64,000 nt of DNA from Pseudomonadota bacterium. Its GTDB lineage: Bacteria; Chloroflexota; UBA6077; JAJPHF01. The position numbers were made by a program, and so were the translations under genes. Of this stretch, positions 31,476 through 40,089 are shown in pieces. The number at the start of each line of letters is the position of its first letter. Within the stretch, counting starts at the first letter, position 1. The DNA lies in the NCBI GenBank assembly GCA_021325365.1, contig JAJPHF010000173.1:54152-118151 (forward strand), read 5' to 3'. Below the pieces are notes generated by a model, which saw only the letters and a list, made by a program, of their open reading frames with translations, did not search any database and was not told the origin of the DNA.

Positions 31476-33188
31476 CTATTGGTGCGTCTCCGGCGGGCGG
31501 GGGGCCGCGCCGATGTGCAACACGTAGAGTGGCTGGGCCCGCAAGTGGAGCGGGGTCCACACATAATACGTTCTCTCGACGACGTAGCCGGGCAGCAGCG
31601 AGGGCGTGACCTGATAGGGACGATTTGCCCACGGCCGCACCCGGCCCAGGCTGCCCTGCACGCCTTCACCGACCGGGTAACTGGGCCAGAGGCTCCACCA
31701 TACCGCCCACTCGAGTCCCGCGTCGATGTCGTTGGCTCGTACACCTGCCTCCACCAAGTCCGCTGCGGCTCCCCAGGCCGCCGATAGCCGCTGGGTCTTG
31801 TCCAGCATGAAGGCAGTACTCACGGTGGCCGACAGCGCCAGGACCAGGGCGGCTAGCGGCAGCGATGGCCGTACCGCACGGGTCCCCGCCAGGCAGACGA
31901 TCATCGCGAGGGGCATCAAGGGGAGGAAATAGCGATCGTACACGACATAAGACGATAGCGCCGCGACAAGTAGCAGACCGCCCGCAAGGTACAGGCAGAA
32001 GTGCGGATGCGTGAACCAGCGGCGGACTGGCAGGCGTGTGGTCCCGAGAGCGAGGCCGAGGGTGAGGCCGCCCGCAGCCCAGAGGCCAAAGGTCAGGACC
32101 GCCGTTAGTGCTTCTCGGGGCAGGGCGCGACCGCCGGGCAGTGGCAGGGCGATGAGTCCCCCCACGGGGTGATCGGGACTGCTGAGGTACGGCAGCGGCG
32201 GGACGCCTCCAGTCCAGGCGAGAAGGTAAGTGGCCGCGGCGATCAGCAGACCCGCGCCTAGCGCTCGCTTGCCGTAACGGTCAAGGCCTCGTAGGTGCCG
32301 CCACAGCCCCGGTGCGTGGATCACGAGCAGTGGCAGGCTGAACACGCCTAAGTAGGCGATCGCCCGCGCGACGCGGCGGGCCATTTCCAGCGCAAAGCCG
32401 CTATCCTGGCCCCACTGCGCGATGGCTCGGCTGTAGGTGAACCCGGTGCCCGAGGGCGCGCCCGGTCCATAGCGCCACAGCACGAAGGCGGTGACCGCGA
32501 GCAGAGAAGGGAGCACCCACGCGAGCCAGAAGCGCGCCGAGCGGCGTCGCCGTCGGGCGCTGAGCAACCCTACAGCCAGGGCGGGCACGAGCAGCACCCC
32601 GATCTGACGCGTGAGGAACGCCAGGGCAGCCAGACATCCGGCGGCAAGCACGAGGCCCAGGTGATTACGGCGTAGCCCTGCCATGCCGACAACGAGAGTG
32701 CCCAGCACGAGCGCCGTGAAGGGCACCTCCGTCATGAAGGTTACTGAGCCCGAGATGTACATTGGGTTGAAAATGAGCACCCCGAGCGCGACGGCCGCGG
32801 CTCGGCGCGCGCAGCCGAGCTGCCGGAGCAGGAGATAGAAGCAAACAGCCCCGAGCGCGCTGGCCACAAGCACCGCCACGCGCACGGCTATGAACCCGCC
32901 GCCTAGAACCTTGCTGAAGAGCGCCCCCCAGACCACCTGGGACACCAGGCTCGGTTGGATGGACGGCTCCAGTAGGAGATGGCCGGTCTCCGCCAAGCGA
33001 ATGGCCGGGATCACGTAGAATGCCTCGTCAAGCAGCGGGATGCTGATGCGGGGCAGGACGACGAGGCCCACCGCGAACATCACCAGTCCGCCGAAGATGG
33101 CGACCGGGAGATCGCCCGAGAACCGAGAGAGGGCGGTTTTCCGCAGCGTCTGCCCCGCAGCAGGGAACGGCAGGTACTCGATGCTCAA
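31476..33188 (-). CDS. GT39/ArnT-type integral membrane glycosyltransferase
   Basis: A 570-residue protein with about 11-12 membrane helices. The first external loop carries the GT-C catalytic acid motif in ISIPLLDEAFYVIPAIRLAE, followed by the family sequence HLLLEPSIQPSLVSQVVWGA. This is the dolichyl-phosphate-mannose protein mannosyltransferase/ArnT-like class (PMT_2), which transfers a sugar from a polyprenyl-phosphate donor to an extracytoplasmic acceptor. The last 90 residues form a soluble C-terminal part. TTG start at 33188 with GAGGAAG upstream. It is convergent with the proline-rich surface protein gene, which could be an acceptor (speculative). Confidence 0.85.
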   Translation of the reverse strand: MSIEYLPFPAAGQTLRKTALSRFSGDLPVAIFGGLVMFAVGLVVLPRISIPLLDEAFYVIPAIRLAETGHLLLEPSIQPSLVSQVVWGALFSKVLGGGFIAVRVAVLVASALGAVCFYLLLRQLGCARRAAAVALGVLIFNPMYISGSVTFMTEVPFTALVLGTLVVGMAGLRRNHLGLVLAAGCLAALAFLTRQIGVLLVPALAVGLLSARRRRRSARFWLAWVLPSLLAVTAFVLWRYGPGAPSGTGFTYSRAIAQWGQDSGFALEMARRVARAIAYLGVFSLPLLVIHAPGLWRHLRGLDRYGKRALGAGLLIAAATYLLAWTGGVPPLPYLSSPDHPVGGLIALPLPGGRALPREALTAVLTFGLWAAGGLTLGLALGTTRLPVRRWFTHPHFCLYLAGGLLLVAALSSYVVYDRYFLPLMPLAMIVCLAGTRAVRPSLPLAALVLALSATVSTAFMLDKTQRLSAAWGAAADLVEAGVRANDIDAGLEWAVWWSLWPSYPVGEGVQGSLGRVRPWANRPYQVTPSLLPGYVVERTYYVWTPLHLRAQPLYVLHIGAAPRPPETHQ

Positions 33189-33685
33189 GGCTTCCTCGCC
33201 TCTCGGAATCAGAGCTTAGCAACAGCTGCTCTGTCGACTTGGCTCTAGGCTAGCGGGCGGAGGTAGATGGAGCATCAGCCGCCGATTTGGAAATGGTTGA
33301 GTCGCCCGCATGACCCATCAGCCCCTCGCCAATCACCCGTCCGGTGGCCCCGTGGTCGTGGCGCTGGCGGACAACGCGGTAGCGAACCTCGTAGGCATCT
33401 AGCTCGCGGTCGCGAACAAGCCGGACCACGCGACCACGGTGATGCTCAGCAGCTCGCTCCAGCTGGCCCTGGTGCTGGCGCCGGCGTGACCGGGTTCACT
33501 CGGAGAGTGTGAGCCGCGCTACTGTGCCGCCAGGCGGGCCCGCGTAGACTGGGCGCGTGGAGGAGGCAGTGCAGCGCTTTCACGCCGCCTTCATACACGT
33601 CCAGGGCGCGGGGCTGTCTGGCGGCGCCGCCAGGCGGCCCGCCTGGCGACCCCATGCCGGGCCTGCAAGCAGACTGGAGAGGTAC
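33189..33685. other. 497-bp region with an antiporter remnant and GC palindromes
   Basis: Holds the degraded antiporter fragment (33310-33489) and two GCCGCCAGGCGG-type palindromes near 33526 and 33620-33645. No intact gene is supported. Confidence 0.5.
33310..33489 (+). pseudogene. Remnant of a CaCA-type cation/proton antiporter
   Basis: A 59-codon frame broken by an in-frame TAG at 33400-33402. The translation VVVALADNAVANLVGI, stop, LAVANKPDHATTVMLSSSLQ, LALVLAP matches the second alpha repeat of Ca2+/H+ antiporters, pattern GNAAE...A...AxxNKxDxAxxxxxxSSxQxALxxAP, which is intact in the antiporter at 59722-60864 ([19 protein letters not shown]). No coding match extends on either side. Most likely a decayed fragment of a paralogue. 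Confidence 0.45.
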
Positions 33686-33979
33686 ATGCTACAGGTGCGC
33701 CGGGCGCTTGGCGGGATGGCCCGGCAGGCCGCACGCGGCTACGCTTCCGACGCGGCGTTTCAGGCTGGCGTCGCGGTGGCTCTGGTGCTCGTCGCGATGC
33801 TCTGGGTGCTGGCGCTGGGACTGCTCTACAGCCCCACCACGCCGCTGCCCACCGAGGACCTGTCGGGCTGCCAGCCAGCAGGCATGGAGTGGGCGCCAGC
33901 GTGCGCGCAGGTGGCGCCATCGCTGGCCGACCCCGCCCTTATGGCGAGCAGAGCGTTTCCGGGGCGGCGCGCGCTTTAG
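33686..33979 (+). CDS. Small hypothetical membrane protein (97 aa)
   Basis: A 97-residue protein starting at the ATG 33686, which has GGAGAGG upstream. A helix-prone amphipathic start (MLQVRRALGGMARQAARGYA) is followed by one membrane segment (VAVALVLVAMLWVLALGLLY). A short external or cytoplasmic tail holds two cysteines (LSGCQPAGMEWAPACAQ) that could form a disulfide. No family recognised. It converges on the DNA methyltransferase gene. Confidence 0.45.
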   Translation: MLQVRRALGGMARQAARGYASDAAFQAGVAVALVLVAMLWVLALGLLYSPTTPLPTEDLSGCQPAGMEWAPACAQVAPSLADPALMASRAFPGRRAL

Positions 33980-34038
33980 CCCTGTGTCGGCCTCAGAACG
34001 CCCGAGCGAGGGCGAGCTGTGAACGCGCGCGCAACCCG

Positions 34039-34824
34039 TCACGCCCTCGTGGGCAGGCCGTGTACCTGGGCGGGCGGGGCGCCGCAGCTGGCGGCGGCGC
34101 GGGCGCAGTAGCCCGCGTCCACGTCCGCGCCGATGGCTCGCCGGCCTAAACGGCGGGCCACACGACACGTCGTGCCGGAGCCGAGGAACGGGTCGAGGAC
34201 CACGTCGCCCACGTAGCTGTACAGCTTGATGAGACGGTAGGGCAGCTCCTCGGGGAAGGGCGCCGGGTGGCCCGCGCGCCGCGGGTTCTCGCCGGGGAAG
34301 CTCCAGACGCCGAGGGTCCAGTCCAGAAACTCGTCGCGCGTGAGGTCGGTGGCGCGGCCGGCGGGTGGCCGGCGCCAGGGCCCCTTGTGGAAGACGGCGA
34401 CCATCTCCACTGGCGCCGTGACGAACGGCGCCGACGGCGACAGCCAGCTGCCCCACGCGGTGCGGCGCGAGATGTTCTGCTCGTTCCAGACGATCGTCGT
34501 CTGGTAGGTCCAGCCCGCCGCGCGGAAGCGCTCGACGTAATCCACGTAGACGGCGCGCTTGCCGCCCTTGTTCGAGTCGAGCGGCACGTTGATGCAGGCC
34601 CGCCCGCCCTCCACCGCCACGCGCCACAGCGCTCGCGCCCACAGCCCCACCCACTCTAGATAGCGATCGTAGGGGAGCGCATCGCTGTAGCCGTCGTAGG
34701 CCACGTCCAGGTTGTAGGGCGGGCTGGTCACCGTCAAATCGACCGAGGCGTCCGGCAGAAAGGCCAGGTGGGTGCTGTCGGCCTGGTAGATCGCCAGGCC
34801 GTCGGCGGCATAGTAGGGCTGCAA
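34039..34824 (-). CDS. Orphan N4-cytosine/N6-adenine DNA methyltransferase
   Basis: A 261-residue type II DNA methyltransferase. The catalytic motif TSPPYN (33-38) precedes the AdoMet-binding motif DPFLGSGTT (about 211-219), the beta-class order. TSPPY favours m4C, with m6A possible. The helical target-recognition part (about 85-180) includes RVAVEGGRACINVPLDSNKG. The start is a TTG with GGGAG seven bases upstream. No restriction endonuclease gene lies on either side, so this looks like a solitary regulatory methyltransferase or the remnant of a restriction-modification system. Recognition sequence not predictable. Confidence 0.9.
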   Translation of the reverse strand: MQPYYAADGLAIYQADSTHLAFLPDASVDLTVTSPPYNLDVAYDGYSDALPYDRYLEWVGLWARALWRVAVEGGRACINVPLDSNKGGKRAVYVDYVERFRAAGWTYQTTIVWNEQNISRRTAWGSWLSPSAPFVTAPVEMVAVFHKGPWRRPPAGRATDLTRDEFLDWTLGVWSFPGENPRRAGHPAPFPEELPYRLIKLYSYVGDVVLDPFLGSGTTCRVARRLGRRAIGADVDAGYCARAAASCGAPPAQVHGLPTRA

Positions 34825-35024
34825 GGCGGCTCCCGGAGCGCAAGCTGGCAGGCTGCGGATGGCGCTTCACCTGGAGGGAGACCGAGCGATCCCGCCCCCT
34901 CACTCCCAAGGGGAGCGGCGCTGGAGGTGAGAGTCCCTCACGCCCATTCTACAGCCACTCGCGGGACAAGACGCCTGGCGCTAGCCGGCCAGCAGTCGAG
35001 GTGGGACGGAGTTGAGACGAGGCG

Positions 35025-36665
35025 TCAGGTGGTGCGGTAGCGGATGCGGCCGCTCCAGGGCTCGATGACGGGCCGCTGGCGGCGGGGGGGCGCGGCCACC
35101 CAGCCCTCGCCGTGCTGCGCCACAACGGCGAGCAGCGCCTGCACCACCGCCGGGTCGAACTGCGTGCCGGAGTTGCCCACTAGCTCCTGGAGCGCGTCGC
35201 GGACGGGCCGGGGCGCGCGGTAGGGGCGCTCGGCGGTCATCGCGTCGAGCGCGTCGGCCACCGCCAGGACGCGCGCCGACCGCGCGATCTCGGCGCGGGA
35301 GAGCCCCTGAGGGTAGCCGGTGCCATCCCAGCGCTCGTGATGCTGGTGGACCATCTCGATGACCTCGGGCGACTGGTCCAGCGCGGCGAGCAGGCGCGCG
35401 CCCGTCCAGGGGTGCTCCTTGACCCGCTCGTAGTCCGTGGCCGACAACATCTGCGCTCGGTTGTACACGTCGGCGTGGCCCAGCTCGCCCACGTCGTGCA
35501 GCAGCGCCCCCAGCTGCAGCGCGACCATCTCGTCGTGCGGGAGGTCCAGCTGCTCGCCGATCGCCAGCGCGAAGCGGGCGACCTGCTCAGCGTGAACGTC
35601 GGCCTCGGGCCGCCGCAGCGCGAGCATGGCGAGGAGGCCTCGCGGGAAGATATCCGCTGACTGCGCCGCCTCCGCCGCCGCCCGGCCGCCATACAGTGCC
35701 GCGGCGAGCGCGGGCGCCAGCAGCTCGAGAAACGCCTCGTCCTCGTCGGCGAACGGTCGCCCGCCCTCCTTGTCGTACGCGAGCAGGGCGCCCAGGGTTT
35801 CGCCGCCCGAGCGCAGCGCGACGCCCAGGAAGCTGGAGGCGCCGCGGTCGCCGAGGATTTCGACGATGGGCAACGGCTCGCGCTGCCGGACGAGCCGTAG
35901 GCGGCCCTCCCGCACCACACGCTCGGGCGGCGTCGTGCCATCGCGCCGCAGGACGATCGGCTTCGATTGCGCGTCGCCGCCGTTGAACGTGTAGACGTGG
36001 CCGTCCTCGGGCGCCCCGTCCAGCAGGGCGACGGCGGCGCGGGTCGCGCCCGTGTGGGCCAGCATCAGCCGGTGCGCCTCGCTCAACAGCTCCTGCCGCT
36101 CGCTCCGCTCGCCCAGCGACTTACCGAGCCCTTGGAGCGCCCGCACTTGGTCCGTGCGCACGGGGACCCGCCGCTCCAAGTAGTCGGCGGGCAGCGGGTC
36201 GCCGGCCAGCAGCCGCGTGAACAGCACCACCGCGCCCGGAAGCAGCAGCTCCACCGGCGCGGCAATCAGCTCCAGGCCCTGTGACCAGGCCGCGGCCCCA
36301 ACGGCGACGGCCAGCGCGGCGTAGCCGAGCGTGGGCGCCCAGCGGAAGCGCCGCAGCCCGATCAGCACGGCGACCGCGAGCAGCGCAACGTATACCGGCA
36401 GCAAGAGATCTGGCGCCAGCACCAGCGCCGCCGTCACCAGCCCCAGGTCGCCGATGCTCTGCACGTGGGCAAACCCCACCGTGCCCGCCCAGGCGCCGAT
36501 GAACACGATCGTCAGGAAGAGCGCGTATAGGCCGAGGGCGCCGACGAAGGGCAGCGGGACCGGCAGGTCGGGCAGCTGCAGCATGGCGTACGTCAGGCCG
36601 CCAAAAACCGCCCAGCGCGCCAGCACCAGCGTGAGGTCTTGCACGCGTCGGAAGTCGCGCACCAT
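35025..36665 (-). CDS. Membrane GAF/HD-GYP protein
   Basis: About 546 residues from the ATG at 36665 (start uncertain; the frame reaches 36794). N-terminal membrane domain of about five helices (20-180), then a GAF domain (about 215-355), then a C-terminal HD-GYP phosphodiesterase domain. The HD dyad is LLHDVGELGH and the second motif HHERWDGTGYPQGL is complete, so c-di-GMP hydrolysis is plausible. The equivalent of the HD-GYP motif HxxxxDGxGYP is intact. It likely links a small cytoplasmic ligand or membrane state to c-di-GMP turnover. Monocistronic. Confidence 0.88.
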   Translation of the reverse strand: MVRDFRRVQDLTLVLARWAVFGGLTYAMLQLPDLPVPLPFVGALGLYALFLTIVFIGAWAGTVGFAHVQSIGDLGLVTAALVLAPDLLLPVYVALLAVAVLIGLRRFRWAPTLGYAALAVAVGAAAWSQGLELIAAPVELLLPGAVVLFTRLLAGDPLPADYLERRVPVRTDQVRALQGLGKSLGERSERQELLSEAHRLMLAHTGATRAAVALLDGAPEDGHVYTFNGGDAQSKPIVLRRDGTTPPERVVREGRLRLVRQREPLPIVEILGDRGASSFLGVALRSGGETLGALLAYDKEGGRPFADEDEAFLELLAPALAAALYGGRAAAEAAQSADIFPRGLLAMLALRRPEADVHAEQVARFALAIGEQLDLPHDEMVALQLGALLHDVGELGHADVYNRAQMLSATDYERVKEHPWTGARLLAALDQSPEVIEMVHQHHERWDGTGYPQGLSRAEIARSARVLAVADALDAMTAERPYRAPRPVRDALQELVGNSGTQFDPAVVQALLAVVAQHGEGWVAAPPRRQRPVIEPWSGRIRYRTT

Positions 36666-36886
36666 AACGCTGACCCATCCTGTTCGGGAAGCGTGCGAGA
36701 GCACCAGGGCGGAGGCCGCCACGCTCACGGGCGGGTACGGCGCCAGTGAAACGCGCAAGCCGCGCGCCCGGCGCCTGGCGCCCATTACAAGCAAGGGCCG
36801 TGCCTCTATTATGGCGCACGGCGCCTATTCGGGGAAGATTGGCCGCTCCGCGCTAGGCCCACGCTAACGCGGTCTGAACGAAGGCG

Positions 36887-38341
36887 TTAGCGCACCAGGG
36901 TTGCCGCGGCGGTCTGCGCCGCCCCGATGAACGGTCCGGCGAACGGCCCGAGGACGAGCATGCCCAGCACGCAGAGGGCGAGCGCGAGCGCGTGGGCGGG
37001 CGGAATGACGACCGGCTTCTCGGAGGGCGCCGGCACAAGGTACATCTGGCGGATGATCTTCGCGTAGTAGTACAGCGACACGGCCGAGTTCACGACGCCT
37101 GCCAGCACCAGCCAGTAGATCGCGGTCCAGGGCGCCTGGGCGCTCTGGATCGCCGCCCAGAAGAGGTACAGCTTGCCGAAGAACCCGGCGAACGGCGGCA
37201 GCCCGGCGAGCGAGAGCAGGCTGACGGCCAGCGTGGCGGCCAGCAGTGGCGAGCGGAAGTGCAGCCCGCTATAGCCCTCGATCGTGTCGTCGGGCGCGAA
37301 GCGCACGTCGCTCACCACCGCCAGGAACGCGCCCAGCTGCGTGAACATGTACGCTAGCAGGAAGAACGCCACCGCGGCCGTGCCCTGCTGCGTCGCCGCC
37401 ACCACGCCGACGAGTGCGTAGCCCGCCTGCGCGATGCTGGAGTAGGCGAGCATCCGCTTGATGTTGCTCTGCGCGAGCGCCAGCAGGTTGCCCACGGTCA
37501 TGGTCAGCAGCGCCAGCGCCCAGAAGACGCCCGTCCACACCCCCGGCACGTCGCCGAAGGTCAGGCCGAAGACCCGCAGCAGGACGGCGAAGCCCGCCGC
37601 CTTCGACGCCACCGACAGGTACGCGGTGATCGTGGTCGGCGCGCCCTCGTACACGTCGGGCGTCCACATCTGGAAGGGGACCGCCGAGATCTTGAAGCCG
37701 AACCCGGTGACGACCATCGCCACCGCGAGCATCACCGCCGGCGAGAAGTTCCCGCGCAGCAGCGTGGCCACCCCGGCCAGGCTCGTCTGCCCCGTCAGAC
37801 CGTAGAGGAACGCAAAGCCGTAGATCAGGACGGCCGACGACAGCACGCTGATGATGAAGTACTTGAGCGCCGCCTCGGTCGACTTCAGGCTGCTCTTCGA
37901 CCAGCAGACCAGGAAGGCGTTCGACAGACTGCTCAGCTCGAGCGCCAGGAACAGCGTGATGAACTCGCCCGCCGACGCCAGCGTCATCAGCCCGATCGTG
38001 CCGAAGAGCAGCACGGCGTAGTACTCGGCCTCCCAGCGGCGTAGGCGCTCGGCGTATAGGCCCGAGCTGAGCAGCACGAGGCCCGTCGAGATCAGGAAGA
38101 GCAGCTTGAAGAACGTGCTGAAGGTATCGATCAGCAGCGCGCCGTTGAAGATCGGGCGGTTCTCGGGCAACAGCCCCACGGCCGCGCCGCCGGCGACGAT
38201 GACCGCGAACAGCGCCAGATACATGAGCGGCCGACGGCTGCGGCCGGCGGGCATGAGCAGATCGAGCAGGATCACCAGGAAGGCGCCGACGAGCAGCCCG
38301 ATCTCCGGCGCCAGCAGCGTCACGTCACGCGCGTCGACCAC
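36887..38341 (-). CDS. nuoN: NADH-quinone oxidoreductase subunit N
   Basis: About 484 residues, 14 membrane helices; the MrpD-like antiporter subunit closest to the peripheral arm side of the proton-pumping chain. The family lysine/glutamate pattern is present: LFLALELSSLSNAFLV (key Glu), KSTEAALKYFIISVLSS, MWTPDVYEGAPTTITAYLSV and NIKRMLAYSSIAQAGYALVG. The GTG at 38341 is preferred over a TTG at 38365 because GGAG then lies six bases upstream. Last gene of the nuo operon. It is preceded by a spacer with CAGCACT heptamers. Confidence 0.95.
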   Translation of the reverse strand: MVDARDVTLLAPEIGLLVGAFLVILLDLLMPAGRSRRPLMYLALFAVIVAGGAAVGLLPENRPIFNGALLIDTFSTFFKLLFLISTGLVLLSSGLYAERLRRWEAEYYAVLLFGTIGLMTLASAGEFITLFLALELSSLSNAFLVCWSKSSLKSTEAALKYFIISVLSSAVLIYGFAFLYGLTGQTSLAGVATLLRGNFSPAVMLAVAMVVTGFGFKISAVPFQMWTPDVYEGAPTTITAYLSVASKAAGFAVLLRVFGLTFGDVPGVWTGVFWALALLTMTVGNLLALAQSNIKRMLAYSSIAQAGYALVGVVAATQQGTAAVAFFLLAYMFTQLGAFLAVVSDVRFAPDDTIEGYSGLHFRSPLLAATLAVSLLSLAGLPPFAGFFGKLYLFWAAIQSAQAPWTAIYWLVLAGVVNSAVSLYYYAKIIRQMYLVPAPSEKPVVIPPAHALALALCVLGMLVLGPFAGPFIGAAQTAAATLVR

Positions 38342-38379
38342 GGCAGTCTCCAGTGCTAAGTGCAAAGCGCTGAGTGTTC

Positions 38380-38429
38380 AGTGCTGAGCGAGGTGACTGC
38401 TCAGCACTCAGCACTCAGCACTCAGCACT
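38380..38429 (-). repeat. CAGCACT heptamer array in the nuoM-nuoN spacer
   Basis: Four exact CAGCACT units (38402-38429) plus an inverted AGTGCTGAG (38380-38388) that pairs with CTCAGCACT at 38400-38408. The nuoM stop codon is formed by the end of the last unit (CTA at 38428-38430 on the plus strand). Confidence 0.9.
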
Positions 38430-39966
38430 ACGTCGGTATCTTGCTCACAATCGGAGCCACGCTGTTGGCGATCATGCCGAGCAGCAGGTTCGGGTACACG
38501 CCGACCAGGACGATCACCGCGACGAGGGCGCCTATCGTGACCATCTCGAGCCGCGTGGCGTCGGGCAGCCCCTTCCAGCGGTCGCTCAGCGGCCCGTAGA
38601 ACACGCGCTCCAGCATCCACAGGATGTAGCCGGCCGCCAGCACCACGCCGAACGTGCCGAGCACGGCGAAGCCCCACCAGGCGCCGTTATGCGAGTCGAA
38701 GGTGCCGACGAAGGTCACGAACTCCGCCACGAACCCGCTCAACCCGGGCAGGCCCAGCGACGCCAGGCCGGCGATGACGAACACGGTCGCGATCTTCGGC
38801 ATCTGTGCCGCCAGGCCGCCCATCACGCCGACCTCGCGCGTGTGGGTGCGGTCGTAGACCAGGCCCACCATCATGAACAGCAGCCCGGTGATCGTGCCGT
38901 GGGTGAACATCTGCAGCACGGCGCCCTCGAACCCGATCTGGGTCATGGCCGAGGCGCCGAGCACCACGAAGCCCATGTGGCTCACGCTGGAGTTGGCGAT
39001 GATCTTCTTGAGATCGGACTGGCCCAGGGCCAGCATCGCGCCGTACAGGATGTTGATGACGGCCAGCACCGCCAGCACGGTGGCCGCTTGCTGGGCCGCC
39101 GCCGGCAGCAGGCCAATGGCGATGCGGATGAGGCCGTAGCCGCCCATCTTCAGCAGCACGCCCGCCAGCAGCACGCTAATCGCCGTCGGCGCCTCGACGT
39201 GCGCGTCGGGCAGCCAGGTGTGGAACGGGAAGACGGGGATCTTCACCGCGAAGGCGATGTACAGCAGCACGAACGCGCCAAGCTGCACGGCCGGCGCGAA
39301 ATTGTACTGCTGGAGCGCGAGCATGTCGAAGGTGCCCAGCCCCGAGGCGAAGTACAGCACCAGAATGCCCAGCAGCATGAACGCGCCGCCGAGCACCGTG
39401 TAGATCAAGAACTTCATCGCCGCGTACTCGCGGCGCGGGCCGCCCCAGACGCCGATGAGCAGGAACATCGGCGCCAGCTCCAGCTCCCAGAACAGGAAGA
39501 ACAGAAACAAGTCGAGCGACGAGAACACGCCGGCCACGGCCGTCTCGAGGATCAGGACGAGCGCGAAGTACTCTCGCGGGCGCACCCCCAGGTTCCAGGA
39601 GACGAGGATCGCCAGGAAGGTGAGCAGCGCGTTCAGCACGACCAGCGGCAGGCTGATGCCGTCGATGCCGATGTGGTAGCTGACGCCGAGCAGGCCGATC
39701 CACGGGACGTTCGTCTGGAACTGGAAGCCGCCGAGCGCGCGGTCGTAATTCACGAACAGCACGAGCGACAGGAGGAGCACGAGCCCCGACACGAGCGCCG
39801 CCACCGTGCGCGGCGTGTTGGGCGGCGCGACGGGCGGCCCATGGTGTACGTCCGAGCCGGGCTCCGGCCCGACCGGACCAGCCGCCGGATTGGGCGACGG
39901 CAGCAGCCAGACCAGCACCCCGCCGGCCAGCGGCAAGAAGATCACGAGCGTCAGCAACGCGTCCAT
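38428..39966 (-). CDS. nuoM: NADH-quinone oxidoreductase subunit M
   Basis: A 512-residue antiporter-like proton-pumping subunit with about 14 helices. Motifs: VSYHIGIDGISLPLVVLNAL, FFLFWELELAPMFLLIGVWG (conserved Glu), AVKIPVFPFHTWLPDAHVEA (key Lys), VLLKMGGYGLIRIAIG and SDLKKIIANSSVSHMGFVVL. The N-terminal helix I has a Pro/Gly-rich, probably disordered insertion of about 25 residues after residue 25 (NPAAGPVGPEPG). The ATG at 39966 is directly followed on the upstream side by a heptamer repeat array. Its stop codon lies inside another array. Confidence 0.96.
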   Translation of the reverse strand: MDALLTLVIFLPLAGGVLVWLLPSPNPAAGPVGPEPGSDVHHGPPVAPPNTPRTVAALVSGLVLLLSLVLFVNYDRALGGFQFQTNVPWIGLLGVSYHIGIDGISLPLVVLNALLTFLAILVSWNLGVRPREYFALVLILETAVAGVFSSLDLFLFFLFWELELAPMFLLIGVWGGPRREYAAMKFLIYTVLGGAFMLLGILVLYFASGLGTFDMLALQQYNFAPAVQLGAFVLLYIAFAVKIPVFPFHTWLPDAHVEAPTAISVLLAGVLLKMGGYGLIRIAIGLLPAAAQQAATVLAVLAVINILYGAMLALGQSDLKKIIANSSVSHMGFVVLGASAMTQIGFEGAVLQMFTHGTITGLLFMMVGLVYDRTHTREVGVMGGLAAQMPKIATVFVIAGLASLGLPGLSGFVAEFVTFVGTFDSHNGAWWGFAVLGTFGVVLAAGYILWMLERVFYGPLSDRWKGLPDATRLEMVTIGALVAVIVLVGVYPNLLLGMIANSVAPIVSKIPT

Positions 39967-40075
39967 CAGCTATCAGCCCTCAGCGATCAGCTATCAGCCG
40001 TCAGCTATCAGCCGTCAGTTCTCGGCCATCAGTCGTGTTGGTCTGCCGCACCCTCTGCTGACGGCTGATAGCTGA
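39967..40075 (-). repeat. CAGCNNT heptamer array with inverted partner, nuoL-nuoM spacer
   Basis: Ten in-phase heptamers (39967-40036: CAGCTAT, CAGCCCT, CAGCGAT, CAGCTAT, CAGCCGT and so on), then an inverted copy at 40057-40074 that is exactly complementary to 39988-40005 (18 bp). The array touches the nuoM start codon. Confidence 0.9.
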
Positions 40076-40089
40076 CACCTGACTGCTCG

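Noticed and set aside
33400..33402. TAG read as pyrrolysine or suppressed
   Set aside because: The frame is only 59 codons, has no ribosome binding site and matches a fragment of a larger antiporter, so a decayed remnant is simpler.
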